A stretch of 64,000 nucleotides of DNA from Variovorax sp. V93 (GTDB taxonomy: Bacteria; Pseudomonadota; Gammaproteobacteria; Burkholderiales; Burkholderiaceae_C), in NCBI RefSeq assembly GCF_041154485.1, contig NZ_AP028669.1:3720001-3784000 (forward strand), written 5' to 3'. Position numbers and translations under genes: made by a program. Positions 55,196 to 64,000 of this stretch are shown here, in pieces (the stretch's first letter is position 1; each line of letters starts with the position of its first letter). The notes under the pieces are model-generated. The model had not been told where the DNA came from and did no database searches. It was given only the letters and a program-made list of their open reading frames with translations.

Positions 55196-56887
55196 TCATT
55201 TGTTTTCGTCTTCCTGCAGCAGCCGCCACATCACCTTGCCGCTGCCGCTCTTGGGCAGCGCGTCGACGAACTGCACCTTGCGCGGGATCTTGTAGACCGC
55301 CATGTTCTCGCGGCACCAGTCGATGATCTGCTGCTCGGTGGTGTCCTTGTGCGTGGCGCGCAGCACCACCACGGCCTTGACCGATTCGCCGCGGTAGTCG
55401 TCCCGGGTGGAAATGACGCAGGCCTCCTGGATGGCGGGATGGCGGAACATCAGCAGCTCGACCTCGGCCGGCCAGACCTTGAAGCCGCTCGCGTTGATCA
55501 TGCGCTTCAGGCGGTCGGTCATGAAGAAGTAGCCGTCCTCGTCCATGCGACCCATGTCGCCCGAACGGAAGAAGCGCTTGCCCTCGAACTCGACGAAAGC
55601 CGCCTGGGTGGCGTCGGGGCGCTTCCAGTAGCCCTGAAACACCTCGGGGCCATGGATGATGATCTCGCCCGATTCGCCAATGGGCATTTCGGCCAGTGTG
55701 TCGGGGTCGACCACGCGCGCATCGGTGCTCATGAACGGAATGCCCAGGCACTGCTGCTTGGGGTGGTCCGAGGGGTTGGTGTGCGAAGGCGCGGCGGTTT
55801 CGGTGAGGCCGTAGCCCTCCTGGTACTTGAGGCCGTACTGCTCGAAGAGGCGCTGCGCCACGGCCTGCGGCATGGCCGCGCCGCCGCCGCCGATGTGCGT
55901 GATGCTCGACAGGTCGTAGCTCGCGAAGTTGGGGCTGGCCATGAGGTCGATCACCATGGTGGGGATGTTGGTCCAGCTCGTGACCTTCCAGCGCGAGATG
56001 AGCCGGCCCGCCACCTCGCGGTCCCAGCGCGGCATGATGACCAGCGTGGCCGCCGCGAGGATGGAGGTGTGCATCATGCTCACCACGCCCGTGATGTGGA
56101 ACATGGGCACCACCGCCAGCACCACCGCTTCCGAGGTGGCCTGGCCCCAGAGCTGGCTGGCCACCGCGTTGTGCATGAGGCTCGAATGGTGGTGCACGCA
56201 GCCCTTGGGCAGGCCGGTGGTGCCGCTGGTGTAGGGCAGCAGCGCCATGTCGTTGGCGCCCACCACGTGCTCGGGCGCGGCATGCCCCGCGGCCAGCGCA
56301 TCGGTCCAGGCCATGGCCTTGCCGCCCGCCAGTTCGGGCAGCGGATGGCGCGTGGCGAGCCACTCCTTCCAGGCCGGCGCCGGGGCGTCGTCGCCGCTCG
56401 CATCGGCGTCGAAGGCGTCGGTGAACTGGGTCACGATCATGTGGGCCAGCTGCTGCGCCGGCGGCAGCGCGTTGCTGGCCTTGGCAAGTTCGCCGGCCAG
56501 GTCGCCGGTGGTGATGGCCACCTTCGCGTCGGGGTCGACGATGTAGTGCTTGAGCTCCTCGGCCCGGTTCATCGGGTTGACCGGCACCACCACCGCATTG
56601 GCGCGCAGGATCGCGAAATGCGCGATCACGAGCTGCGGGCAGTTCTGCATGTCCAGCACCACGCGGTCGCCGCGCTTCACGCCCAGCGCATGCAGCGTGC
56701 CGGCCAGGCGCTCGACCTGGACCGCGAAATCGCGATAGCTCAGCACCCGGCCGAAGAAGACCAGCGCGGCCTTGTCCGGATAGCGCGCCGCCGAGGTTGC
56801 GAGGTTGTGCCACAGCGAGGTGGCGGGAACGGTGATCGAATGCGGCAGGCGCTTGGGCCAGAACTTGTAGTGCGGGCGTGGTTGCAT
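55196..56887 (-). CDS. AMP-dependent acyl-CoA ligase (fatty acid type)
   Basis: This 563-residue adenylate-forming enzyme activates a carboxylic acid to its CoA thioester. The P-loop TSGTTGLPKGC and the A8-type hinge FFRSGDMGRMDEDGYFF are visible, with the catalytic lysine PKSGSGKVMWR near the C-terminus. It resembles long-chain or medium-chain fatty acid ligases. The ATG at 56887 (MQPRPHYKFWPKR) is preferred to an in-frame TTG two codons upstream. Substrate length is not resolved, and no beta-oxidation genes adjoin it. Confidence 0.9.
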   Translation of the reverse strand: MQPRPHYKFWPKRLPHSITVPATSLWHNLATSAARYPDKAALVFFGRVLSYRDFAVQVERLAGTLHALGVKRGDRVVLDMQNCPQLVIAHFAILRANAVVVPVNPMNRAEELKHYIVDPDAKVAITTGDLAGELAKASNALPPAQQLAHMIVTQFTDAFDADASGDDAPAPAWKEWLATRHPLPELAGGKAMAWTDALAAGHAAPEHVVGANDMALLPYTSGTTGLPKGCVHHHSSLMHNAVASQLWGQATSEAVVLAVVPMFHITGVVSMMHTSILAAATLVIMPRWDREVAGRLISRWKVTSWTNIPTMVIDLMASPNFASYDLSSITHIGGGGAAMPQAVAQRLFEQYGLKYQEGYGLTETAAPSHTNPSDHPKQQCLGIPFMSTDARVVDPDTLAEMPIGESGEIIIHGPEVFQGYWKRPDATQAAFVEFEGKRFFRSGDMGRMDEDGYFFMTDRLKRMINASGFKVWPAEVELLMFRHPAIQEACVISTRDDYRGESVKAVVVLRATHKDTTEQQIIDWCRENMAVYKIPRKVQFVDALPKSGSGKVMWRLLQEDENK

Positions 56888-57115
56888 GGTCAAGGCAGGC
56901 GGGAGAAGGAGAGAGAGGGAAGGAAGACAGGCCGCAGCCTAAGCCGAGCCGCGCGCCGCTCCCATCGGGGAAGCCCCCGGGAGCGTCACCTTGGCGACGC
57001 CTGCCCGCCATCGCGCAATCTTCATCGCACGCGCCCTGCGACTACAGACAAGCGCGGCGTTCCGCGCGATACCTGCGTCTCCCACCACCCGTCACCCGAA
57101 TGAAGGAGAGTTTTC

Positions 57116-57556
57116 ATGGCAGCAGACAAGCACGCAAGCGTTCACTGGGAAGGCGCCGGCAAGACCGGCAAGGGCCAGGTCAGTACCGAGACCGGCGCCC
57201 TCAAGGACTACCCCTACGGCTTCGCCAGCCGCTTCGAGGACGACAAGCGCGGCACCAACCCCGAGGAGATCGTCGGCGCGGCCCATGCGGCCTGTCTGAC
57301 GATGGCCTTTGCCTTCGCGCTGGAGAAGGAGGGCTTCACCGCCACCCGCATCGACACCAAGGCCGCGGTGCGGCTGGCCAAGGACGGCGAGGGCTTCAAG
57401 ATCGACCGCATCGCGCTCGAGCTCGACGCCGCCGTGCCCAACCTGGAAGAGGCGAAGTTCCAGCAGATCGCGGCCGCCGCCAAGGCCGGCTGCCCGCTGT
57501 CGAAGGCGCTGGCCAGCGTGCCGGAAATCACGCTGAAGGCCACGCTCGCGGGCTGA
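57116..57556 (+). CDS. osmC: OsmC-family peroxiredoxin
   Basis: This 146-residue OsmC/Ohr protein reduces organic hydroperoxides with two reactive cysteines, C60 (HAACLTMAF) and C126 (AAKAGCPLSKAL). The N-terminal WEGAGKTGKGQVSTETGAL is typical of OsmC rather than Ohr. GAAGGAGAG precedes the ATG. It is transcribed towards the TctC gene with 45 bp between them. Osmotic or peroxide induction would be expected. Confidence 0.93.
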   Translation: MAADKHASVHWEGAGKTGKGQVSTETGALKDYPYGFASRFEDDKRGTNPEEIVGAAHAACLTMAFAFALEKEGFTATRIDTKAAVRLAKDGEGFKIDRIALELDAAVPNLEEAKFQQIAAAAKAGCPLSKALASVPEITLKATLAG

Positions 57557-57568
57557 GCCGCTGCTTAT

Positions 57569-57600
57569 GATCGTCTCCACTTGAAAAAGAGGAGACGATC
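57569..57600 (+). promoter_or_regulatory. hairpin masking the ribosome-binding site of the TctC gene
   Basis: Perfect 10-bp arms gatcgtctcc (57569-57578) and ggagacgatc (57591-57600) have a 12-nt A-rich loop. The 3' arm includes the GGAG seven bases before ATG 57602, so translation is likely occluded unless the stem opens. It could also bind a dimeric repressor. Confidence 0.6.
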
Positions 57601-57601
57601 C

Positions 57602-58579
57602 ATGACCCGACCCGTGCGCGCCGCCCTCCTGGCGGCTTTTTCAATCGCCTCGTTCGGCATCGGTGGCGCCGTCATGGCCGCCTACCCCGACAAGCCGATC
57701 AAGGTCGTCATCGGCTTTCCGGCCGGCGGCCCGCTCGACCAGCATGCACGCCTTCTGACCGACAAGCTGCAGGCGGTGCTGGGCCAGCCGCTGATCGTCG
57801 ACTACAAGCCCGGCGCGGGCGGTTCGGTGGGCGCCGACGCGGTCGCCAAGAGCCCGGCCGACGGCTACACGCTGATGCTGGCCAACACCGGCGTGGCCGT
57901 AATCAACGGCGCGCTCTACAGCAAGCTGCCCTACAACACGCAGCGCGACTTCGTACCCATCGCGCGCACCGCGATGCAGCCGCTGGCCCTGCTGGTCACG
58001 CCCAAGCTGCCGGTGCAGAACCTGCGGCAGTTCATCGACTACGCCAAGGCACGGCCCGGCCAGGTCAACTACGGCTCGGCCGGCAACGGCGGCATCAGCC
58101 ACCTGGTGCCCGAGATGTTCAAGACCGCGACCGGCATCTTCATGGTGCACATCCCCTATCGCGGCAGCGCTCCGGCCTTCACGGACCTGATGGCCGGGCA
58201 GGTGCAGTTCATGGCCGAGTCGATTCCGCAGGCGGCCAACTACCACAAGCAGGGCAAGGTGCGCGCGCTGGCCGTGACCAGCCGCGAGCGCAACCCCGCG
58301 CTGCCCGATGTGCCGACGGTGATCGAGTCGGGCGTCAAGGGCTTCGAGGTGGTGGGCTTCTACGGTTTCTTCGCACCCAAGGACACGCCCAGGGACGTGG
58401 TCGCCAGACTCAGCGACGCATTCAGGCAGGTGCTGACGAGCGCCGAGGTGCGCGACCGGATGGTGAGCCAGGGCGCGGACCCGGCCTATCTGGGCAGCGA
58501 GGACTTCGCGCGCTTCCTGGCCACGGAGACGCCGCGCTGGGACAAGGCGGTGAAGGCTTCGGGCGCGCGGATGGATTGA
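57602..58579 (+). CDS. tripartite-tricarboxylate-transporter binding protein (Bug/TctC family)
   Basis: This 325-residue periplasmic receptor has a Sec signal peptide (MTRPVRAALLAAFSIASF..., cleavage near VMA-AY) and the Bug-family motifs AYPDKPIKVVIGFPAGGPLD, YKPGAGGSVGADAVAKSPADGYTLML (about residues 62-87) and VNYGSAGNGG. Such proteins bind carboxylates or amino acids. No TctA/TctB membrane genes are adjacent, so this is an orphan receptor, as is common in Burkholderiales. A strong AGAGGAGA ribosome-binding site is embedded in a hairpin. Confidence 0.92.
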   Translation: MTRPVRAALLAAFSIASFGIGGAVMAAYPDKPIKVVIGFPAGGPLDQHARLLTDKLQAVLGQPLIVDYKPGAGGSVGADAVAKSPADGYTLMLANTGVAVINGALYSKLPYNTQRDFVPIARTAMQPLALLVTPKLPVQNLRQFIDYAKARPGQVNYGSAGNGGISHLVPEMFKTATGIFMVHIPYRGSAPAFTDLMAGQVQFMAESIPQAANYHKQGKVRALAVTSRERNPALPDVPTVIESGVKGFEVVGFYGFFAPKDTPRDVVARLSDAFRQVLTSAEVRDRMVSQGADPAYLGSEDFARFLATETPRWDKAVKASGARMD

Positions 58580-58620
58580 TTGCTGGCGGTTCGGGGCGCC
58601 GTCGTTCTTCGGGGCACTCT

Positions 58621-58882
58621 TGTTCAGGGCGGCGTGCACAGGCCACCGGGTACTCCCCTCCGCGAATGTCCCCCGGCCTGCGGCCTCCTCCTTGATTTCG
58701 CTGCGGGGAGCACCCGATGCCCTGTGCACTGGGCACGCTGCTAATGATCTTGCGATCAACGACCGCTCTGTCCAACGCTCCCGTCGATGGGGTGCCTTGC
58801 GCAGCGAAATAAAGGGGGAGGCCGCAGGCCGGAGGACATTCGCGGAGCAAGGTACCCCGTCGGCGGGAGCGCGCCCTGAACA
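58621..58882. repeat. 262-bp inverted-repeat element
   Basis: Two long arms (about 58648-58719 and 58786-58857) are largely complementary, for example ccgcgaatgtcc (58660) with ggacattcgcgg (58834), and atttcgctgcg with cgcagcgaaat. Outer ends tgttcagggcg and cgccctgaaca also match, and a small palindrome sits at the centre. The 391-bp gap between the TctC and GntR genes holds this element and an operator and no other gene. It may be a non-autonomous repeat or a long cruciform or terminator-like structure. Confidence 0.75.
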
Positions 58883-58936
58883 GCAGCGGCATGCACCACC
58901 GGCACGCGGCGCCGGCCCATTTCGGTGCACAGATCT

Positions 58937-58971
58937 TGCATACCAGTTGGCACAAAAGCTGCTGGTATGCA
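58937..58971. promoter_or_regulatory. inverted repeat at the gntR start, probable operator
   Basis: Arms tgcataccag (58937-58946) and ctggtatgca (58962-58971) form a perfect 10-bp inverted repeat with a 15-bp spacer, placed at the start of the GntR gene. It contains GGTAT/ATACC halves like GntR-family sites, so autorepression is plausible. Confidence 0.6.
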
Positions 58972-59741
58972 TGCCAATGTCTACATCCGCATCCGAAATC
59001 AGTGCACGCATCGTCGAGGCGGTGATGGCGCAGAAGCTCGCGCCGGGCTCGCGCCTGGGCGAGCAGCCGCTCGCCATGCTGTTCGACTGCAGCCGCACGA
59101 TCGTGCGCGAGGCGCTCACCCGGCTGGCGGCGCGCGGCATCGTCACGGTGAGCGCACGGCGCGGCTGGTTCGTGATCGAGCCCTCGCAGGACGAGGCGCG
59201 CGAAGCCTTCGAGGCGCGCCGCGTCATCGAGCTCGGCCTCATCCGCAGCACCGGCAAGATCGACAAGGCCGCGCTGCGCCAGCTGAAGGCGCACCTGCAG
59301 CGTGAAAAGGCCGCACTGAAAGAGAGCGACGTCGGCAACCGCAGCTTCCTGCTCGGCGACTTCCACGTGTGCCTGGCCGAATGCCTGGGCAACACGCTGC
59401 TGGCCGACACCTTGCGCGACTTCACCGCGCGCACCACGCTGATCGCCATGCTCTACCAGTCCACGCACGACGCCGTGCAGTCCTGCGAGGACCACGTGCA
59501 GATCGTCGCCGCCCTCGAGCGAGGCGACCATGCCGCCGCCGAGGCGCTGATGGCCGCGCACATCGGCACGGTGCAGTCGGCCCTGCGCGTGCAGGCGCCC
59601 ACCGATCCGCTGGCGCAGCTGCGCGACGCGCTGGCGCCGCTGCAGCAGAAGAAAACCGCGGCCGTTCCCAGGCGGCGCAAGGCCGCCACGCCCTCCCCCG
59701 ACGACACCGATTCATCGACTTACCTAGGAGCCCTGCTATGA
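58971..59741 (+). CDS. GntR-family (FCD) transcriptional regulator
   Basis: This 256-residue regulator has an N-terminal winged helix (LAPGSRLGEQPLAMLFDCSRTIVREALTRL) and an FCD effector domain with conserved metal-ligand histidines (in FHVCLAECLGN, EDHVQIVAALERGD and AAHIGTVQ). It should control the ABC importer that follows. The first of two close ATGs (58971 and 58977) is given; if the palindrome covers the first, the second may be used. Its stop overlaps the binding-protein ATG (ATGA). Confidence 0.9.
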   Translation: MPMSTSASEISARIVEAVMAQKLAPGSRLGEQPLAMLFDCSRTIVREALTRLAARGIVTVSARRGWFVIEPSQDEAREAFEARRVIELGLIRSTGKIDKAALRQLKAHLQREKAALKESDVGNRSFLLGDFHVCLAECLGNTLLADTLRDFTARTTLIAMLYQSTHDAVQSCEDHVQIVAALERGDHAAAEALMAAHIGTVQSALRVQAPTDPLAQLRDALAPLQQKKTAAVPRRRKAATPSPDDTDSSTYLGALL

Positions 59742-60538
59742 CTTTCTCTTCGTCCAAACGCCATCTCTCGCTCGCGCTTGCATCCATCGCCATGCTGGCC
59801 GCCGCCGGCGGCGCACAGGCCCAGAATGCCCTGGACAACGTGCTGAAGGCCAAGACCATCAAGATCGCCGTGCCCACCGACTATCCGCCCTACGGCTCGG
59901 TGGACAAGAACATGAAGCCGCAAGGCCTCGACATCGAGATGGCCGAGCTAATCGCCGCCAAGCTGGGCGTCAAGGTCGAGCTGGTGCCCGTGACCAGCGC
60001 CAACCGCATTCCCTACCTGCAGACCCGCAAGGCCGACCTCGTGATCTCCACGCTCGGCAAGAACGCCGAGCGCGAGAAGGTGATCGACTTCACCTCGGCC
60101 TATGCGCCCTTCTTCCAGGCCGTGTATGCGGCCAAGAGCATGAAGCTCACGAGCTTCGCCGACATGGCCGGCAAGACCGTTGCCGTGACGCGCGGCGCGA
60201 TGGAGGACCAGGAACTGAACAAGGTGGCGCCGCCGAACGTCGACTACCGCCGCTTCGAGGACAACAACGCAACCATCGCGGCCTTCGTGGCCGGCCAGAC
60301 GCAAACCATCGCCACCAGCGCGGCGGTCGCCGGCGACATGCTCGCCAAGAATCCGAAGGTGAGCGCCGAGTTCAAGCTGCTGCTGAAGGACAGCCCCTGC
60401 TTCGTCGGCGTGGCCAAGGGCGAAACCGCCTTGAAGACCAAGGTCAACGAGATCATTGCCGCCGCCAAGAAGGACGGTACGCTGGACGCCATGTCGAAGA
60501 AGTGGCTCGGCAAGGCCGCCGGCGACCTGCCGGTCTGA
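59738..60538 (+). CDS. ABC transporter substrate-binding protein, polar amino acid type
   Basis: This 266-residue periplasmic binding protein has a Sec signal peptide (MTFSSSKRHLSLALASIAML, cleavage near AQA-QN) and the family-3 solute-binding motifs TIKIAVPTDYPPYGSVD, LDIEMAELIAAKLGVKVELV and RKADLVISTLGKNAEREKVIDF. AGGAG precedes the ATG, which overlaps the gntR stop. The ligand is probably a polar or aromatic amino acid, or a derivative, and is not resolved. Confidence 0.93.
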   Translation: MTFSSSKRHLSLALASIAMLAAAGGAQAQNALDNVLKAKTIKIAVPTDYPPYGSVDKNMKPQGLDIEMAELIAAKLGVKVELVPVTSANRIPYLQTRKADLVISTLGKNAEREKVIDFTSAYAPFFQAVYAAKSMKLTSFADMAGKTVAVTRGAMEDQELNKVAPPNVDYRRFEDNNATIAAFVAGQTQTIATSAAVAGDMLAKNPKVSAEFKLLLKDSPCFVGVAKGETALKTKVNEIIAAAKKDGTLDAMSKKWLGKAAGDLPV

Positions 60539-60569
60539 GCGCCGCTGAACCTCGAACAAGGGCGCGGCC

Positions 60570-61226
60570 ATGGAATTCGACTTCGGTGCAGTTCTCGTCG
60601 ACTGGCGGCTGCTCGCCAAGGGCATCGCGTGGACGGTCGGCCTGACGGCCATCGCCACCGTCATCGGCATGGCCGTGGGCGTGGCCTGCGCCTGGGCGCG
60701 CGCCAGCGGGCCGGCGTGGCTGCGCTGGGTGGTCGGCAGCTATGTGGAGCTGATCCGCAACACGCCCTTCATCGTGCAGCTGTTCTTCATCTTCTTCGGG
60801 CTGCCTGCGGCGGGCGTCAAGCTCACGCCGGAGGTGGCCTCGGTGATCGCGATGGTGATGAACCTCGGGGCCTACGCCACCGAGATCATCCGCGCCGGCA
60901 TCGAGGCCACGCCCAAGGGGCAGATCGAGGCGGCCGTGAGCCTGGCGCTCGACAAGGTGCAGGTGTTCACGCGCGTGGTGCTGCCGCCGGCGCTCAAGAA
61001 GGTGTGGCCCGCCATGGTGAGCCAGATCATCATCGTGATGCTGGGCTCGGCCGTGTGCGGCCAGATCTCCACCGAGGAGCTGAGCTATGCGGCCAACCTC
61101 ATCCAGAGCCGCAACTTCCGCGCCTTCGAGGCCTTCATCGTCGCCACGCTGCTCTACCTGGCGCTGGCCGTTGGGCTGCGCAGGCTGCTCAACTGGGCCG
61201 GGCCGAGATTCTTCTTCGGCCGCTGA
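60570..61226 (+). CDS. ABC transporter permease, HisM/GlnP family, subunit 1
   Basis: This 218-residue inner-membrane permease has five to six helices and the EAA loop QIEAAVSLALDKVQVFTRVVLPPALKK (about residues 117-143), which contacts the ATPase. ELIRNTPFIVQLFFIFFGLP is typical of polar amino-acid permeases. It is followed after 18 bp by the second permease. Confidence 0.92.
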   Translation: MEFDFGAVLVDWRLLAKGIAWTVGLTAIATVIGMAVGVACAWARASGPAWLRWVVGSYVELIRNTPFIVQLFFIFFGLPAAGVKLTPEVASVIAMVMNLGAYATEIIRAGIEATPKGQIEAAVSLALDKVQVFTRVVLPPALKKVWPAMVSQIIIVMLGSAVCGQISTEELSYAANLIQSRNFRAFEAFIVATLLYLALAVGLRRLLNWAGPRFFFGR

Positions 61227-61244
61227 ACGCAGGACGCCACCACC

Positions 61245-61881
61245 ATGGTCGATTTTTCTCTCTGGGACATCCTGCGCAACCTGCTGATGGCGCTGCGCTG
61301 GACCGTCGTGCTCTCGCTCATCGCCTTCATCGGCGGCGGGCTGGTGGGCGCCCTGCTGCTGTTCCTGCGGCTGCGCGGCGGCAGCGCCATGGGCCGCGCC
61401 GTCGGCCTCTATGTGCAGCTGTTCCAGGGCACGCCGCTGCTGATGCAGCTGTTTCTCGCGTACTTCGGCATCGCGCTGTTCGGCGTCGACGTGTCGGCGT
61501 GGACCGCGGCCAGCGTGGCGCTCACGCTCTACACCAGCGCCTTCCTCACCGAAATCTGGCGCGGCTGCGTGGCCTCCATTCCCAAGGGCCAGTGGGAAGC
61601 CTCGGGCAGCCTGGCGCTGAGCTTCAGCGAGCAGATGCGCCACGTGATCCTGCCGCAGGCGGTGAAGATCGCGATCGCGCCGACGGTGGGCTTCCTGGTG
61701 CAGGTGATCAAGGGCACGGCGCTCGCCTCGGTGATCGGTTTCGTCGAACTCACCAAGGCCGGCAGCATGATTTCGAACGCCACCTTCAAGCCCTTCGTGG
61801 TGTTCAGCTGCGTGGCGCTGCTTTACTTCGTACTGTGCTTCCCGGTGAGCCTGTACGCCAAGAATCTCGAGAGGAAATCCC

Positions 61882-61898
<17 letters not shown>
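61245..61898 (+). CDS. ABC transporter permease, HisM/GlnP family, subunit 2
   Basis: This 217-residue partner permease has the motif LFQGTPLLMQLFLAYFG and the EAA-loop region SFSEQMRHVILPQAVKIA. It overlaps the ATPase gene by 17 bp, so expression is tightly coupled. Together with subunit 1 it should form a heterodimeric channel. Confidence 0.92.
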
Positions 61899-62652
<754 letters not shown>

Positions 62653-62671
62653 GGCGGTACGCAGCGCCGCA

Positions 62672-63637
62672 CTACTTCCTGCCCGGCCGCGCGCGCGCCG
62701 GCTTTCGCACGGCCATGTCCGGCGGCAGTTCGAAGCGGTCGCCTGCCCCCAGCCCGGTGGCCACGCCAAGCCGGGCCGCCAGGTGCGCGGCATCGTAGGG
62801 CGCGTGCACCTTGACGTCGTTGTCGAAGTAGCAGAACACGTCGCGCCCCTTGCGCCCGGAGGACCGGCGCGAAGGTACGGCCAGCCTTGCGTCCTTCACC
62901 TGGCGTCCATGGCGCCAGGCATCGATGCGCTCGGCCCAGCGGTCGAGCGCGGCATCGCCGTAGCCGCTCGCGTAGAGCTCCTTGTCGCCATGCAGCCGCA
63001 TGTAGACGAAGTCGGCGCACAGGTCTTCGAGCAGCGGCCAGCGCCCCGCCGTGTCGGCAACCACCAGCGCGACGCCATGGCGGCGCAGCATCGCGATGAA
63101 GTCCGGATTTGCAAAACTCGCATGGCGCACTTCCACCGCATGCCGTATGCGCAGCTTCGCGGGTGCCTTCAGCAACGCGCGGTCGTCGGCCAGCTTCTCG
63201 TTGTGCTGGCGCGCGAGCTTGAGGGCGGAACGGCCATCCCTGGGCAGCAGCGCCAGGAATTCCTCGATCCGACCGGCGTCGTAGGCCAACGACGGCGGCA
63301 GCTGCCAGAGAATCGGGCCCAGCTTGGCGCCCAATGCGAACACGCCCGATGCAAAGAAGTTGGCCAGCGCACCGTGCGGTTCCTTGAGCCGCAGGTTGTG
63401 GGTGATGTAGCGCGGCCCCTTCACCGCAAACACGAAACCGTCGGGCGTCGCGTCGTGCCATGCCTGGTACGACACGGGGCGCTGCAGCGAATAGAACGAG
63501 CCGTTGATCTCGATGGTGGGCAGCATGCGGGAGGCAAAGTCGAGTTCGAGCCGCTGCGGGAGCCCCTTGGGATAGAAACGGCCGCGCCATGGCGCATAGC
63601 GCCAGCCAGAGATACCGATTCGCGTCGTGCCCTGCAT
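62672..63637 (-). CDS. DUF72 family protein
   Basis: This 321-residue TIM-barrel-like protein starts MQGTTRIGISGWRYAPWRG and carries LELDFASRMLPTIEINGSFY, FVFAVKGPRYITH and FVYMRLHGDKELYASGY, as in DUF72 proteins of unknown function. A Lys/Arg-rich tail ends the protein. It is convergent with the ABC operon. The ATG at 63637 is the start used. Confidence 0.9.
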   Translation of the reverse strand: MQGTTRIGISGWRYAPWRGRFYPKGLPQRLELDFASRMLPTIEINGSFYSLQRPVSYQAWHDATPDGFVFAVKGPRYITHNLRLKEPHGALANFFASGVFALGAKLGPILWQLPPSLAYDAGRIEEFLALLPRDGRSALKLARQHNEKLADDRALLKAPAKLRIRHAVEVRHASFANPDFIAMLRRHGVALVVADTAGRWPLLEDLCADFVYMRLHGDKELYASGYGDAALDRWAERIDAWRHGRQVKDARLAVPSRRSSGRKGRDVFCYFDNDVKVHAPYDAAHLAARLGVATGLGAGDRFELPPDMAVRKPARARPGRK

Positions 63638-63791
63638 CGTTGGTCTTTTTTTCCGGAGCCTCGAACGTGGCCTGCCGAACGGCGCCGTGGCGTAGGAGAT
63701 TTTCCTGTCCGCATAGCAGCATGCGCCCGGCGCGCCGGCCGGAGGTCCGGACTCCCCGGAACCCCGCGGGCTGTGGCAAGCTCCGAGCAGT

Positions 63792-64000
63792 ATGCAAATC
63801 CGCTCCCTGCCCTTCACCACCTCCCGCCGCTGGATGCTGCGCGCGCTGTGCGGCGCCGCGGCCCTGCAGGCGCCGCTTTGCGCGCTGGCCGGCTTCAACT
63901 TCTTCACCAGCGAATACACCGCCACGCGCGACGAACTGCAGGCGCAGATCGCCAAGCGCTTTCCGGTGGCCGAGCGCTATGCCGAGATCTTCATGGTCGG
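63792..64000 (+). CDS. DUF1439 family (YceB-like) exported protein, 3' end outside window
   Basis: Only the first 69 residues are in the window. They include a signal peptide with twin arginines (TTSRRWMLRALCGAAALQAP, cleavage near LAG-FN) and the start of a DUF1439 domain (FTSEYTATRDELQAQIAKRFPV). Homologues such as YceB are envelope lipoproteins of unknown role. The 154-bp gap upstream is otherwise empty. Confidence 0.75.
   Translation, partial: MQIRSLPFTTSRRWMLRALCGAAALQAPLCALAGFNFFTSEYTATRDELQAQIAKRFPVAERYAEIFMV

Noticed and set aside
54533..57103. An 856-codon open frame on the plus strand
   Set aside because: It is antisense to the thermonuclease and acyl-CoA ligase genes, both with intact active-site motifs in the opposite frame.
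58620..58970. An in-frame extension of the GntR gene upstream to 58620
   Set aside because: It would place the inverted-repeat element inside the protein, giving an unlikely N-terminus. The helix-turn-helix start is at 58971 or 58977.

Overview
The window looks like a stretch of chromosome from a high-GC betaproteobacterium of the family Comamonadaceae, most likely Variovorax or a close relative. Supporting signs are uniformly G/C-ending codons, a Bug/TctC-type orphan binding protein, an ergothioneine pair (egtB-egtD), a solitary amtB, an MHS-type MFS transporter, and short gctat/atagc-type hairpins that recur in this family. The genus is an inference from gene content. I see no rRNA, tRNA, CRISPR array, prophage or insertion sequence.

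Layout. 1-7.6 kb: an mdtABC-type RND efflux operon on the minus strand, with mdtC cut by the window edge. 7.8-11.5 kb: a small membrane protein, then a tightly coupled run of fatty-acid-hydroxylase-like protein, 2TM protein, LytS-type kinase and LytTR regulator. 11.6-18.9 kb: a Tyr/Pro-rich secreted protein, glnS, a lipoprotein, an M23 peptidase, a compositionally softer pair (membrane-anchored Mrr-like nuclease and HExxH lipoprotein), an AstE/AspA-like amidohydrolase and an exported metallo-beta-lactamase-fold protein. 19-26.3 kb: amtB with a good sigma-54 promoter match, a membrane LytTR regulator divergent from an acyltransferase, a thioesterase, a DUF4139 protein, a Fur-family regulator and a YlqF-type GTPase. 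26.5-33.3 kb: stress and housekeeping genes (BamE-like, CBS, HPF, MerR, NTF2-like, SDR, orphan receiver, gshA, monooxygenase, esterase). 33.4-35.2 kb: a probable zinc module, zur facing a CobW-type GTPase with palindromic operators. 35.2-48.6 kb: GST, LysR/MHS transporter/M14-like hydrolase, an atypical crotonase, several DUF proteins, a chain of three overlapping small genes ending in a ferredoxin, MFS, pseudouridine synthase, USP, and a 2OG-Fe oxygenase coupled to a DUF427 protein. 48.7-57.6 kb: egtD-egtB, NDH-2, PhoX, a secreted thermonuclease, an acyl-CoA ligase and OsmC. 57.6-64 kb: a TctC receptor, a 262-bp inverted-repeat element, and a GntR-controlled polar amino-acid ABC importer, then DUF72 and a truncated DUF1439 gene.

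The most notable non-coding signals are two hairpins that would bury the Shine-Dalgarno sequence (upstream of the TctC gene and of the orphan receiver), the paired Zur-like palindromes before the CobW gene, the large inverted repeat at 58.6-58.9 kb, a GTAAAGC direct repeat upstream of mdtA, the sigma-54 site before amtB, and two possible leaderless promoters (glnS, ndh). The ergothioneine, glutathione, OsmC and GST genes form a thiol/redox theme, but they are scattered and not one operon. I found no convincing wholly new system. The best candidates for unexplored biology are the Mrr-like/HExxH pair and the SD-masking hairpins.
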